This document shows positions 1 through 9,719 of a stretch of 64,000 nt of DNA, one piece after another; within the stretch, counting starts at the first letter, position 1; every line of letters starts with the position of its first letter. The DNA is taken from contig NC_058193.1 in NCBI RefSeq assembly GCF_907165205.1, positions 7,688,001 through 7,752,000 of the forward strand, in the 5' to 3' direction. The translations under genes were made by a program, and so were the position numbers. This DNA is from Coccinella septempunctata. Its lineage: Eukaryota; Arthropoda; Insecta; Coleoptera; Coccinellidae. The notes beneath the pieces are model-generated. The model was not told the origin of the DNA. It was given only the letters and a program-made list of their open reading frames with translations, and searched no databases.

Positions 1-1237
1 ATTGGCCCACCGCTTATAAACTGGATAGAAAATCGTATTTGTGGAATTAGTTTGAGGGTTTTCTACGATGGCGTCTTATCCGAAGAATTTATGATGGAAT
101 CCGGTATACTTCAGGGATCGCCCTTGTCATCACTTTTGTTCTTGATATTTATCAACGACATAGGAGAGGCAATTAGATTCAGTTTGTTCCTACTTTTCGC
201 AGACGATCTCAAAATTTTTAGGCAAATATCATCAATTAATGATTGTGAACTCCTTCAGTTCGATCTTGATGGAATTATGAGTTGGTGCTCAAAAAATGAA
301 ATGGACTTTAACATTTAAAAATGTCTAGTAATGAGGTTTGGAAGACAAAGATCACAATATATATTCGAATATCATCTAAATCACCAAATATTGAAAGACG
401 TAAGCATTGTTAGGGACTTAGGTGTTTATTTCGATCAAAAACTGAATTTTATAGCACACATACAGTATACAACTAATAGGGCTTACAAGATGCTGGGTTT
501 CATCAAGAGATCGATGAGACATTTTAATAACATAGAGGCAATGAAAACAGTATATTGTGCAAATGTTAGAAGTATATTGGAGTATGCATCCGTAGTATGG
601 TCCCCATCATATAACTGCCATAAACAAAGTATTGAACGAGTTCAAAGAAAATTTTGTGGGTAACTTTCAAGTTGAGACTACCGTTGACATCTGAAAATTA
701 TAATCAGGAACAGATCGGTCTTAAAGCATTAGAATTGAGAAGAAAAAACTTCGACATTATGCTTATTTTCAAACTGATTAATAACTTCACCGATTGTAAG
801 TAAGAATAGGTCTTAATTGCAGACCTGCCCATTTGAGATCTAGAGAAGTGTTTCACATAAGCTTCACACCAACTAACTATAGTCTTAACAGCCCTTTAAC
901 CAGATCACAACGGCTAGCGAATAATTGCCAGTTCGACATCTTCTCAACTACAATATTTGCTCTGAAAAGACACTTTGAGTCGCAAGTTTTAAATTATTAG
1001 GAACAAGCTCGTTTGAATATAAGCTCATTTATGTTATAAACCTTTTTCACTTTTCTCATATTACATGTTTAGTACATCCTACCAAAATGAATATTGCTTC
1101 AGTTTGTGTTTTTTTTTTATATTATGGTGTTTGTTGTATATATGGGTGCATGTGTACCTGTATGTATATATGTATATGTATGGTATTATCTTTATGTAAA
1201 ATGGCATAGCCGTGTGATTAAATAAATAAATAAATAC
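1..1237 (+). mobile_element. Non-LTR retrotransposon (jockey/CR1-type) 3' half, 5' truncated by window edge
   Basis: Two frames, 52-318 and 331-663, give the core and thumb of a LINE reverse transcriptase. Visible motifs are LQGSPLSSLLF (motif B region), FADDLKIF (catalytic F-x-DD, motif C) and LGVYFDQKLNF (motif E region). The frames are separated by one stop and a small shift. From 661 to 1010 the rest of the C-terminal region is recognisable only in pieces. The element ends in a short (AAAT)n tail at 1219-1237, a typical simple-repeat tail of jockey-superfamily LINEs. It is dead. The exact clade is an inference. Confidence 0.8.
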
Positions 1238-1261
1238 CTCGTTTCAATTATCCCAAATTAA

Positions 1262-2606
1262 TTCGAATTTCTTATTCCGATTCATTACATTTGGCTATAA
1301 AGGCTATCGGACATAATTTTCACGTTGTAAGCGATGATTTTCCAATTCCAAGAGATGGAATATTAGGTAGGGAGTTTCTCATAAAATATAACTAATTTGG
1401 ATTACGGTCGGTGGACCATGAACCTCAGGCATAATTATAAAAACATCGTCATGCCTATTCTGAGCGGAGTTGAGGATGATCAAATTCACATACCACCCCG
1501 ATGGGAGATACCATCTCACAAAAATATTTCATAAAGTGTATTAGTATTGAGTAAAGAACCTTTTCCTGGAGTTTTTTTTTGCTAGATGAAGACCATAGCG
1601 ACAGGCATGAAAAGCTAATAAGTCAATTGAATAAGGAAATGCCCGACTATGCTGAGTCAGAGGTTTTCAGTTTATGTAAAGAATATTGATATATTTTTGC
1701 CTTGAAAGATGATTTTTTGACAGTCAATAATTTTTACAAACAAAAATTGAAATTGTCGGATTCGAAACGGGTATACACGAAAAACTATGGGCTACCAATA
1801 GCTCAAAAAAAATAAATTAGATATTATGTCCAGAATATGCTTAAACATAACATAATGGAGCCTTCAGTGTCAAAGTACAATAACACTATTTTATTGGTTG
1901 GCAAAAGACAGGTAGGGCAAAATGGTTTTCTGCTAATGATTTATTTTCAGGATTCCATCAAATTTTTCGATGAAGAGTCCAGCGACATGACTTCTTTCAG
2001 TACAGAATCAGCTTCTTACTCGGTAGCCCTTTGGTTTATCCGTCAGTCCCAATAGTTTGGGTGATGTCAATAGCTTTTGCAGGAGTTACTCCGGAGAAAG
2101 CATTTCTCTATATGGACGACCTAAAATAGTGATAGGATGCTCTGAAAACCACCATTTGATGAACTTGAAAGAAGTTTTCAAAACTTGTCGAAAATTTTAT
2201 TTGAAATTGAATCCAGAGAAATGCAATTTTTTCAGAAACGAAGTAACTTTTTTAGGTCACAATATTACTGACAAAGGAACAACAAATGCAGAGGAAGTTA
2301 AGAGATTTGTAGCCTTTGGCAATTATTGTAGGAGATTCATTCCCCATTTCGCCGAAATAATTCAACCATTAAATCAGTTAACAAGAAATGGTTATCAATT
2401 TATCTGGTCCATCTCATGTCAAGATTCTTTTGTATAATTGAAAGAAGCTCTGATCAGCCCACAAATATTGAAATACCCGGATTTTTCGAAACAGTTCATT
2501 TTGACAACAGATAGTTCCGATTTAGCATGTGGAGCTGTCCTTTCTCAAAGTTTTGATGGACAAGAGGTTCTCTTTCTTATGCATCCAAAACCTTCACCAA
2601 GGGAGA
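1262..2606 (+). pseudogene. Degenerate Gypsy-type pol (protease, RT, RNase H)
   Basis: Around 1300-1395 the translation contains IPRDGILGREFL, the flap/hydrophobic end of a retropepsin. From 1640 to 1900 comes the start of the RT domain (IMEPSVSKYNNTILLV is a decayed IxxSxSPWxSPIVLV motif). From 2057 to 2437 come RT palm/thumb pieces with PEKCNFFRNEVTFLGH, and from 2438 RNase H begins (TTDSSDLACGAVLSQ). The YxDD segment is disrupted by a deletion near 2050-2120, and several stops and shifts separate the blocks. This is an old dead copy. A Harbinger-like repeat begins at about 2610 and ends the homology. Confidence 0.85.
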
Positions 2607-2611
2607 ATCGC

Positions 2612-2835
2612 ATAAAGGCGCATTTATACCATACGGGCATTATTCGCGAACACTGTTTGCAAACAGTAGCACGGGCGGTGTAAACACTCATCGGCGCCAA
2701 ACAGAGTTCGCAAACCCTGTTTTAGAACGTTTCAGAGAGCTCGAGCTCATTTCGCCACAAGCCGGTAAAGTAATGTTTCATTATAAGGCACTGCGATGCG
2801 AACAATGCACGCAACACAGATTACAGAGTAGAATA
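2612..2835. repeat. Harbinger-like non-autonomous repeat, copy C
   Basis: The segment starting GCATTTATACCA is closely related to 7051-7207 plus 7823-7860. It carries inverted ends (GCATTATTCGCGAACAC at the left, related to the complement of GCGAACAATGCA at the right) and the shared core GGCGGTGTAAACACTC. It lacks the 615-bp insertion found at the equivalent point of the 7050 copy, reading GTAATGTTTC straight through at 2770-2779, so it serves as the empty site for that insertion. Assignment to PIF/Harbinger rests on the transposase-like frame in the related 6164-7060 copy. Confidence 0.6.
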
Positions 2836-3287
2836 GATCTGACACTCACGTTCTACGATGCAAAATACAGTTTATCCCGCCCTCAGCGCCCCCATGCGGC
2901 TGCCACCCAACTAACCGGGAGAAATGTCGGTATAACTGGAAACTGCAATCGCATGGCGCGAAATTTAAATTAGCCCATTCACTGGTATTTTAGACGTCGA
3001 TAGTATAATATGGATTATTAGGGCGAATTTTAAGGAGAAATAAAACTTGTCGTGAAAAATATACATATATTGATATACCCAGCACAGGAAAAAAAAATAT
3101 GGAAATACATAAGCTATAATTATGGCAATGAATATATGAGCAGTGGTAAAATGTCAATAGGGTCACATATCTTCGTAAGACAATAATTATAATAAACAGT
3201 AATAATATTAATAAAGAATGATCACGCCTAAACAGGGAGGCAATGAATAAAATAATGAGGATAAATTCAGATGCATACCACCCGACG
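2836..3287. other. No recognised feature
   Basis: AT-rich sequence with no coding region or repeat I can name. The short frame at 2773-2973 is mostly repeat-derived. Confidence 0.5.
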
Positions 3288-3354
3288 ATATGAATATCGA
3301 CAAGCTGGCTAGCTCAATTCAGATCGTAACACTTGTCGATATTCATATTCATAA
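3288..3354. repeat. Short inverted repeat beside the P-like fragment
   Basis: GAATATCGACAAG is followed about 30 bp later by CTTGTCGATATTC, so the two arms can pair. It lies immediately downstream of the stop codon of the P-element-like transposase fragment, and could be a remnant of that element's end or an unrelated small hairpin. Confidence 0.5.
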
Positions 3355-3920
3355 TGATGAAATAAAGTGTTCAACATTTGGGTTAGTATTCCTTACTCCA
3401 TGTGCTCTAATGTACCCAAAAAAGTTTACTAAACAATCTTGATTGAAAGCCCCAGTGAGAATATATTTAAAGTGATAATCATTGAACAGTTTTTGAGTAA
3501 GGTAAAGGAATGCGTTCAATGTTGTCACTATATTCTTCAAAGTGGGCACCACAATGGATCTTTTCTTTCGAGGGCAATAAAATGAAATACTGTTGAAAAT
3601 TTGTATCGCCTGCTTCCAAACAACATTGTGTTCTGTTTGAATACTAACCGTCTTCTTTAAGAGTTTCGCAGTGGATGTCCAAGCTCTGGATACATTCAAC
3701 GAATCAAATAACTCATCCAAGAATAGTTATAACGTCAGCAGTGTCGATAGCCTCTCTGTGAAGCTGAAGCGGATGCTTGATTTCTAAAAAGGAAAATAGT
3801 AAATTTTGGTATTATTATGTTTCAAAAAATACTTACCCCATTGAGAAATGAGCTTCATCATTGACCCCACGGAGTGGCTTAATAACTGACTACACAGTTT
3901 GACTTTCATTTCCATTAACA
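3349..3920 (-). pseudogene. P-element-type (THAP9-like) transposase, C-terminal fragment with one intron
   Basis: The downstream part (3720 down to 3349) contains LTGAFNQDCLVNFFGYIR, matching the LTSRLNQD-x-LENFFxQIR signature of P-element/THAP9 transposases. Upstream, 3920-3837 reads KVKLCSQLLSHSVGSMMKL, the family's KVxLAxQVxSxSV block. The two are joined by a clean intron, complement 3836-3784 (53 bp), with GTAAGT donor and TTTTTAG acceptor; splicing keeps the frame into IKHPLQLHREAIDTADVI. A one-base shift at about 3722 then separates this from the DELFDSLN block. The N-terminal DNA-binding part and most of the RNase H-like core are missing. Dead copy. Confidence 0.8.
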
Positions 3921-4113
3921 CAATTTTTAAAGGGTTTGGTTGGATTGGTTTAAGTATAAACGATTAATGTTATAATTACGTGGTTCTTTGAATCAAATAT
4001 TTCTTACAAGAAAATTGATTTCCTGATAAAACTGTCGAGTTCAATAAATGGGTATTTTTAATTTACTCTCGTATAAGATCTCGTTTGTAAACAAGAATTT
4101 GCATTAAAGCATA

Positions 4114-4464
4114 TTGACATTGACACTGTTGGCGTTCACAAATCGAATATGTCAGAATACAGTAATCTGTGGAGAATATGATATATATTTTCGTATGCAG
4201 AGCCACATAGCGATTGATTGCAGAACTAAAAACCGTATTTGGGGTGGGGGTAAGGAAGTGTCAAGCCCCTGGTACGCAATATGCACAGGCGGTGTAAACA
4301 CTCATCGACGCCGAATAAAGTTCACGAAGCCTGTTTCAAAACGTTTAAAAAAGCTCGATCCCGTTCCGTCTCATGTCGGTAAACCGACGAATCATCAAAG
4401 GGATTCGGGTTTCCTTGCACATCTGGCGTCATATCATAGAAAACACCTGCGGACCGTGATAAGA
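4114..4464. repeat. Harbinger-like repeat, copy A, left part
   Basis: Positions 4284-4470 match 7870-8050 almost base for base (GGCGGTGTAAACACTCATCG and downstream), with the same order of motifs. The match continues on the far side of the 4471-6160 insertion, at 6161-7060 against 8047-8640. The 129-codon open frame here is a by-product of the repeat, not a gene. Confidence 0.7.
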
Positions 4465-4470
4465 TATTAT

Positions 4471-6160
4471 AGTCCAAGAGCCAGAGCCAAAAAAAGTCTC
4501 TGAATTTCTTAAGCCTGGTTTTTTCTCAGGTGATTACAATCATAATATACAATAAAATGCTGCGGTAAGTCAAGTGGATGTTAGAACATGTGCCTCTGGT
4601 GCGCATTCAAACATGTCGTGATTACCGACATAACAAAATCAATTTCTTAAGGCTGAAACTTTATAAACTTTTGTATTTTGGTATTTAAATCAAAATTATG
4701 ATAGTCAGTCAGCGTCCGATCGGGACACAGCTGGTCAGTCAGCTTTAATGTGCGTAGACTGGACTGGACGTGTGACTGGAAAGCATCAAAGGATGATTAA
4801 TGTCAGTAGAATGCATCAAGAATTGAGAAATTCTGTTTGCAATGCTCTTCCTGGACTGCATGCTTTGACTGGATGTGATTTCAACCCAGCTTCTTACAAG
4901 AAAGGTAAAAAAAACCTCTGCAGATAATGAAGCAAAGCGAAGATTTTCAAAAAAGATTCGCTGACCTTGGACTTGTAGATGCAAGCAACCAGAATAACAT
5001 GTTCAATAAGGTTCAAGAATTTGCCATTTATACGGCTTGAAAAAAATTAAATCAATTGACGAGGCAACATTCGTTTTATTTTCACAGACGTATAAATGTT
5101 TAAGCACCACAAATGATCCTTTTAAAATTAAAATAAAGAATGTAGATGGGTCGAGTATGCCACCATGCCAATCGGAATTGATGCAGCAGTTCTTAAGAGT
5201 GAGCTTCATTTCAAATATTTGGCGTAATGCTCACCGTCAAATTCCAACGGAGCTATCTCCTACAGACTACGGGTGGAAATTGGTGGATGAGAAATATGAC
5301 TTTGATTGGTTCAAAGTCGACCAATTACCAGAACTTGTACAAGATGTCATTATCCCACCTCTACAAGAAAATACAAGTATAGAAATATCTTTATCTGGAT
5401 TAAACAATCACAAAAATACTTTTTTTACTGAATTTTATTTATTTTTCAGATTCTGCAACACCCGAGCTCGACTTGTCAGATCACGATAGTGAAAATGATG
5501 ATATGGATTCAAATGAAGATTCAGATTATGAATCATGTGATGATTCTTTATAGCTTGTTATCGTTAATGAATTATATAAATATTAGAAATGTTTGAAAAT
5601 CAATGAGTTCTTACTTGTGCGTATACCCATGTTCGTTAAGTATCTTGTTGATTTTGAACGAATTTTTTTTCTGAGATTTTAAAGAACAGTTGCTCATTAA
5701 AATAAATGATTGAATGATTATGATGTAATATCTATAGGGAGCGAAAAAATTTAATTTCTTATCCACTGACTGACGAGCGTTGTTCTATGGAATGGCTGAC
5801 TGACCATTTTATTTATCAGTAGTTACAAAAAAAATTTCACGCTTAATAAACGAATTGCATCCTTATAAACGACGCTACGCACATTGAAGCTGACTGACCA
5901 GCTGTGTCCCGATCGGACGTTGACTGACTATCATAATTTTGATTTACATACCAAAATACAAAAGTTTATAAAGTTTCAGCCTTAAGAAATTGATTTTGTT
6001 ATGTCGGTAATCACGACATGTTTGACCGCGCACCAGAGGCACATGTTCTAACATCCACTTGACTGACCGCAGCATTTTATTGTATATTATGATTGTAATC
6101 ACCTGAGAAAAAACCAGGCCTAAGAAATTCAGAGACTTTTTTTGGCTCTGGCTCTCCGTC
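4471..6160 (+). mobile_element. 1.69-kb element with ~287-bp terminal inverted repeats and a captured/orphan gene
   Basis: The left arm 4471-4757 and right arm 5875-6160 are inverted copies of each other over roughly 287 bp (outer ends AGAGCCAGAGCC and GGCTCTGGCTCT). The direct repeat TATTAT flanks it at 4465-4470 and 6161-6166. The related repeat at 7860-8640 reads straight through the equivalent point (about 8048-8060), so it is an empty site and defines the borders. The internal 1.1 kb encodes an orphan domain (separate entry). The TSD length is 6 bp as seen, or 8 bp if two diverged bases are included. The superfamily is not recognised. Confidence 0.85.
4790..5553 (+). pseudogene. Orphan multi-copy protein family ('HALTGCD' domain), spliced, decayed
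   Basis: In order: ALPGLHALTGCDFNPASYKKGKK (4840-4910, first residues ALPGLHALTGCD), then FADLGLVDASN and VQEFAIYT in a second frame, then from 5037 IDEATFVLF, MPPCQSELMQQF, NIWRNAH and YGWKLVDEKYDFDWF. This order matches a multi-copy family in invertebrate genomes recognisable by LHAFTGCD-T-SAF, LPPC-x-D-x-L and GW blocks; its biochemical role is unknown to me. A GT-AG intron at 5377-5449 (GTATAG...TTTTTCAG) joins the domain in frame to an acidic tail ending at the stop 5551-5553. Two frame breaks (about 4915 and 5035) suggest it is dead. The N-terminal part of the family is absent. Confidence 0.65.
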
Positions 6161-7066
6161 TATTATGTCTTGGTGTTTAATTCATTTTGAATTTTGGTGA
6201 GATCTCTTGAATCGTGATTTCATAATTAATCAATTCACTTGAAATGGAGTCCATTTACGATGGCTTCACAGACAGATGGTAATAATTTTCGATATTGATG
6301 GTTTTGAAATTCGGTAAAGGTACATGATGACACTTCCATAAGAATCTCCTGTAGCCAAACATCGAAGTATTAGAGCCAGTCTAACCGACGCTGGAATGCT
6401 CTCTCGATAATCGGTGTCTTTCTTCACACTTTTTCCTCAATTTTGGCGAGTAATATATTAAAGTCCGATAATGACATGCGGCAGAAATTTCTAAAAAGTT
6501 CAGTTTTGTCCGTTCTCAAGTCATCTAGCAGGTGGGTATAATTTCTTTCTTTCAGAAAAGAATTCACCCAGGTTGTTCGTCTCCTCCTTTGGCATAGTTC
6601 TATCATTTGAGAGAGTATTATTATAGATACGGTGGAAATTGCAATTTTAGATAATGAGGGCGCCATGTCGGTGCACTTCAGAAGGTCCCTTCGTTTGCAT
6701 AAAAAGTGCAGCACTTTTCTACATTCGATTTTAGTATACGTTTGCTGATTGAATTTACACCAGTGTAGAGGAGGTGAAGTTTATCTACATCTCCTTTTGA
6801 CCATGTGCAGATAAACTACACTTCCTCTACAATGGTGTAAATCATCAAATCGAGTGTAGAAAAGTGCTACATTCTTTATGCAAACGAAAGGACCTAATGA
6901 GACCTCGTTGAATTATTATTAAGAACAACTGCTCGTTCGGACAGGCGCGGGCTGTGTGAACACCTCCCATTCTGAGTTTCCGAACGTTTGAAAACATTTC
7001 AAAACGTTTCAAAACGTTTTAAAACGTTCGAAAACAATGCTCGTGTTAAGGTGCATTTATACCAAA
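6161..7066 (-). mobile_element. PIF/Harbinger-like element, copy A, right part
   Basis: A minus-strand frame at 6714-6424 contains RRRRTTWVNSFLKER followed by LFRNFCRMSLSDFNILLAKI, which resembles the N-terminal region of Harbinger transposases (the FRNYLRMS-x-F-x-x-LL block). The same block in decayed form is at 8439-8251. The catalytic DDE part is not present. Downstream is a run of AAAACGTTTCAAAACGTT-like repeats at 6990-7035. Family assignment is from motif similarity only. Confidence 0.6.
6682..6896. mobile_element. ~215-bp MITE nested in the Harbinger-like copy A
   Basis: The ends AGGTCCCTTCGTTTGCAT (6683 onward) and ATGCAAACGAAAGGACCT (ending 6895) are inverted repeats. A second inner pair (ACACCAGTGTAGAGGAGGTG and its partner near 6815-6838) makes the element almost fully palindromic. 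The related copy at 8505-8525 reads GTGCACTTTAGAGAGACC with nothing between, giving an empty site. The TSD is not clear. Confidence 0.8.
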
Positions 7067-7207
7067 CGAGCATTATTCGCGAACACTATTTGCAAACAGT
7101 AGTAGGGGCGGTGTAAACAGTCATCGGCACCGAACAGAGTTCGCAAACCCTGTTTTTGAACGTTTCAGAGAGCTCGAGCTCATTTCGCCACATGCCGTTA
7201 AAGTAAT
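7051..7207. repeat. Harbinger-like repeat, left end, interrupted at 7207
   Basis: About 90% similar by eye to 2612-2777 (same GCATTTATACCA start and same ATTTCGCCACA stretch). The sequence continues after the 615-bp insertion at 7823 with AATGTTTCATTATAA, exactly as 2771-2785 does without interruption. Confidence 0.7.
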
Positions 7208-7822
7208 GGTCGCATTCAGCGGACGAAACAGTTGCGCAACTGTTACCAAACGCTAGCGGAAACGTTCGGTGAAATATGCGCTACATTCTCAACACGTTCT
7301 GGAGCGGACGCCATTTTTGGGAGCGGATTTGATTTGTGCTAGGTAGCGGTAGCGAAAAGGAGCGAAAGTTGTATTTGCACTGAGTAGTTGTTATTTAGTG
7401 TGGAAGATGTACGAGTTTGAGTTTGTTGATGAAAATGAAATGGAAATTGATGGTTAGAAATATAGAAGGATGTTGAATTTTCCATTTTTATATACAGGTA
7501 GGTAAGTAGATGAACCGCAATTGATACAGAGTACACCTAGTAAGTAATTTTTCACACAAAAAAACTGACTTAACCAGCACAAGGTTAACGATACTTAAAA
7601 AAATCCGTTTATTTACGTCTTTCCATAGACTTATAAATAACATGTATTATAAGTCTATGCGTCTTTCCTACAGACTTCTCAACCAATCAGCTCATCCTGA
7701 CAGCTTGTTGGACTGCCTTATATCCTATCTCGGCTTGCCAGCGGACGTTCAACATGTTCCCGACCGCTACCGCTACAGATGGGTAGCAGAAGCGCTTTGC
7801 GCTCCGTCCGCTGAATGCGACC
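7208..7822. mobile_element. 615-bp TIR element with 3-bp TSD
   Basis: The ends GGTCGCATTCAGCGGAC (7208-7224) and GTCCGCTGAATGCGACC (7806-7822) are perfect 17-bp inverted repeats. The element is flanked by AAT on both sides, and the intact site is present at 2770-2779. A 3-bp TSD is the size made by PIF/Harbinger-type transposases, though AAT is not their usual TWA target. No transposase frame is present inside, so it is non-autonomous. Confidence 0.85.
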
Positions 7823-8640
7823 AATGTTTCATTATAATTCACTGTTTGCGAACAATGCACGCAATATGCACAGGCGGTGTAAACACTCATCGACGCCGAA
7901 TAAAGTTCACTAAGCCTGTTTCAAAACGTTTTAAAAAGCTCGATCCCGTTCCGTCTCATGTCGGTAAACCGACGAATCATCAAAGGGATTCGGATTTCCT
8001 TGCACATCTGACGTCATATCATCGAAAACACCTGTGGACCGTGATAAGTTATTGGGTCTTGGTATTTAATTTATTTTGAATTTTGGTGAGATCTCTCGAA
8101 TCGTGATTTCATAATTAATCAATTCATTTGAAATGGAGTCCATTTACGATGGATTCACAGACACATGGTAATAATTTTCGATATTGATGGTTTTGAAATT
8201 CGGTAAAGGTACATGACACTTCCATAAGAATCTCCTGTAGCCAAAAATCATTAGTGCCAGTCTAACCAACGCTGGGATGCTCTCTCGATAATTGGTGTCT
8301 TTCTTGACACTTTTTCCTCAATTTTGTCCGATAATGAAATGCGGCAGAAATGGGTGTAAGTTCTTCCTTTCAGAAAAGAATTCACCCAGGTTGTTCGTCT
8401 CCTCCTTTGGCGTAGTTCTTTCATTTGAGAGATTATCACTATCAGAGACTCTGATTACTATAGATTCAGTAGAAATTGCAATTTTAGATAATGAGGGCTC
8501 CATGTCGGTGCACTTTAGAGAGACCTCGTTGAATTATCAAGAACAACTGCTCGTTCGGACAGGCGCGGGCTGTGGGAACACCTCCCTTACTGAGTTTTCG
8601 AACGTTTGAAAACATTTCAAAACGTTTCAAAACGTCAATC
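7823..8640 (-). mobile_element. PIF/Harbinger-like element, copy B (uninterrupted)
   Basis: Parallel to copy A (4284-4470 plus 6161-7040) but without either nested insertion. It carries a decayed version of the same minus-strand transposase N-terminal block near 8251-8439 and the same AACGTTT-rich end near 8600-8635. It is the reference for two empty-site comparisons. Confidence 0.65.
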
Positions 8641-9719
8641 TTTGGCATAGAATTCGAAATCTTTCCTAGTGATTTGGGATTTTTTGTGGATCACATCTAC
8701 AAAATAAGAACAATAATTCACAAAATATATGATGGTTGAGATGATTATTTTCAATTAAAATAACAGAGAAACTAGCTGCATGAAAGGATCTGGAAGATTT
8801 GTGTTGTCAGGTCCTCCTGAACAGGTTGATTTACGGAACTTGATTTTATTTATTTGTACTGGTATTCAATCAAAGATGGAACAATATGAAGGAGTTTTCA
8901 AAAACAAGAACTTTTCTGGGACAATTTGAATTATTTTGTGATTCACAAATAAATGATGAATGAGTATCATCATTCATCATCGTCGGAAGAGTAATCTGAC
9001 AAAATATTTTGGGAATAACAACGGCAGATATAGATTATCGAAATATGTTGAAATCCTCTATGATATGATTTTAAATTTTATAAAGATATTTCTTGAATAA
9101 TTATAATAACCTTCCATATTATTCGATTATTCCAATCAAATTACAATGATCTCTAAAAGTCACCACGCAGCGTGGATTCTTTTGAGGTTATAAGTATGTT
9201 TCTGGACATTATACTACACATTTAATTAATGTAATACTTACATTTTAATTGTATTTGGTTACAATGAAGAGATCGATCCTAAATTCACAACCAAAACGAA
9301 CACAGAAGTAGTTAATATTATACTAATCATACCAATCAACTTTCAACTCCGAACTGTCCACCGTCCAAACTACGAAGAAAATGGAAAAGGCGGCAATATG
9401 AAATAGGTGAATTGTAGATTTCTTTATCTGGAATAAACCTCTAAAGGCAAACTATGCGATGTCTAGAGAAGATATCCAGAAGTTTACATTATTTTCAACT
9501 CGCCAGTACCTCTCAGTAGGTAGACGAAGAAATGCCACAGATGGCACAGATCGGATGCCACAGTTCTTCACCATTCAATAATTTTCGAACAATATTTTGG
9601 TGTTTTCACCAAGAAATAAGACAAAAAAATTCAATAATCAGCAACTATAACGGGCTAGATAAACAAAAAGCGGTACGAGAATCAAAACATTCAAAACCTT
9701 TTTGATCAAAATGGACGTT
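8641..9719. other. No recognised feature
   Basis: AT-rich sequence with no long frame, no TIR pair and no coding motif that I could see. Confidence 0.5.

Noticed and set aside
4114..4503. 129-codon frame and the similar 7642-8079 frame as a conserved gene pair
   Set aside because: Both lie in copies of one repeat, and the open frames start in unrelated flanking DNA.
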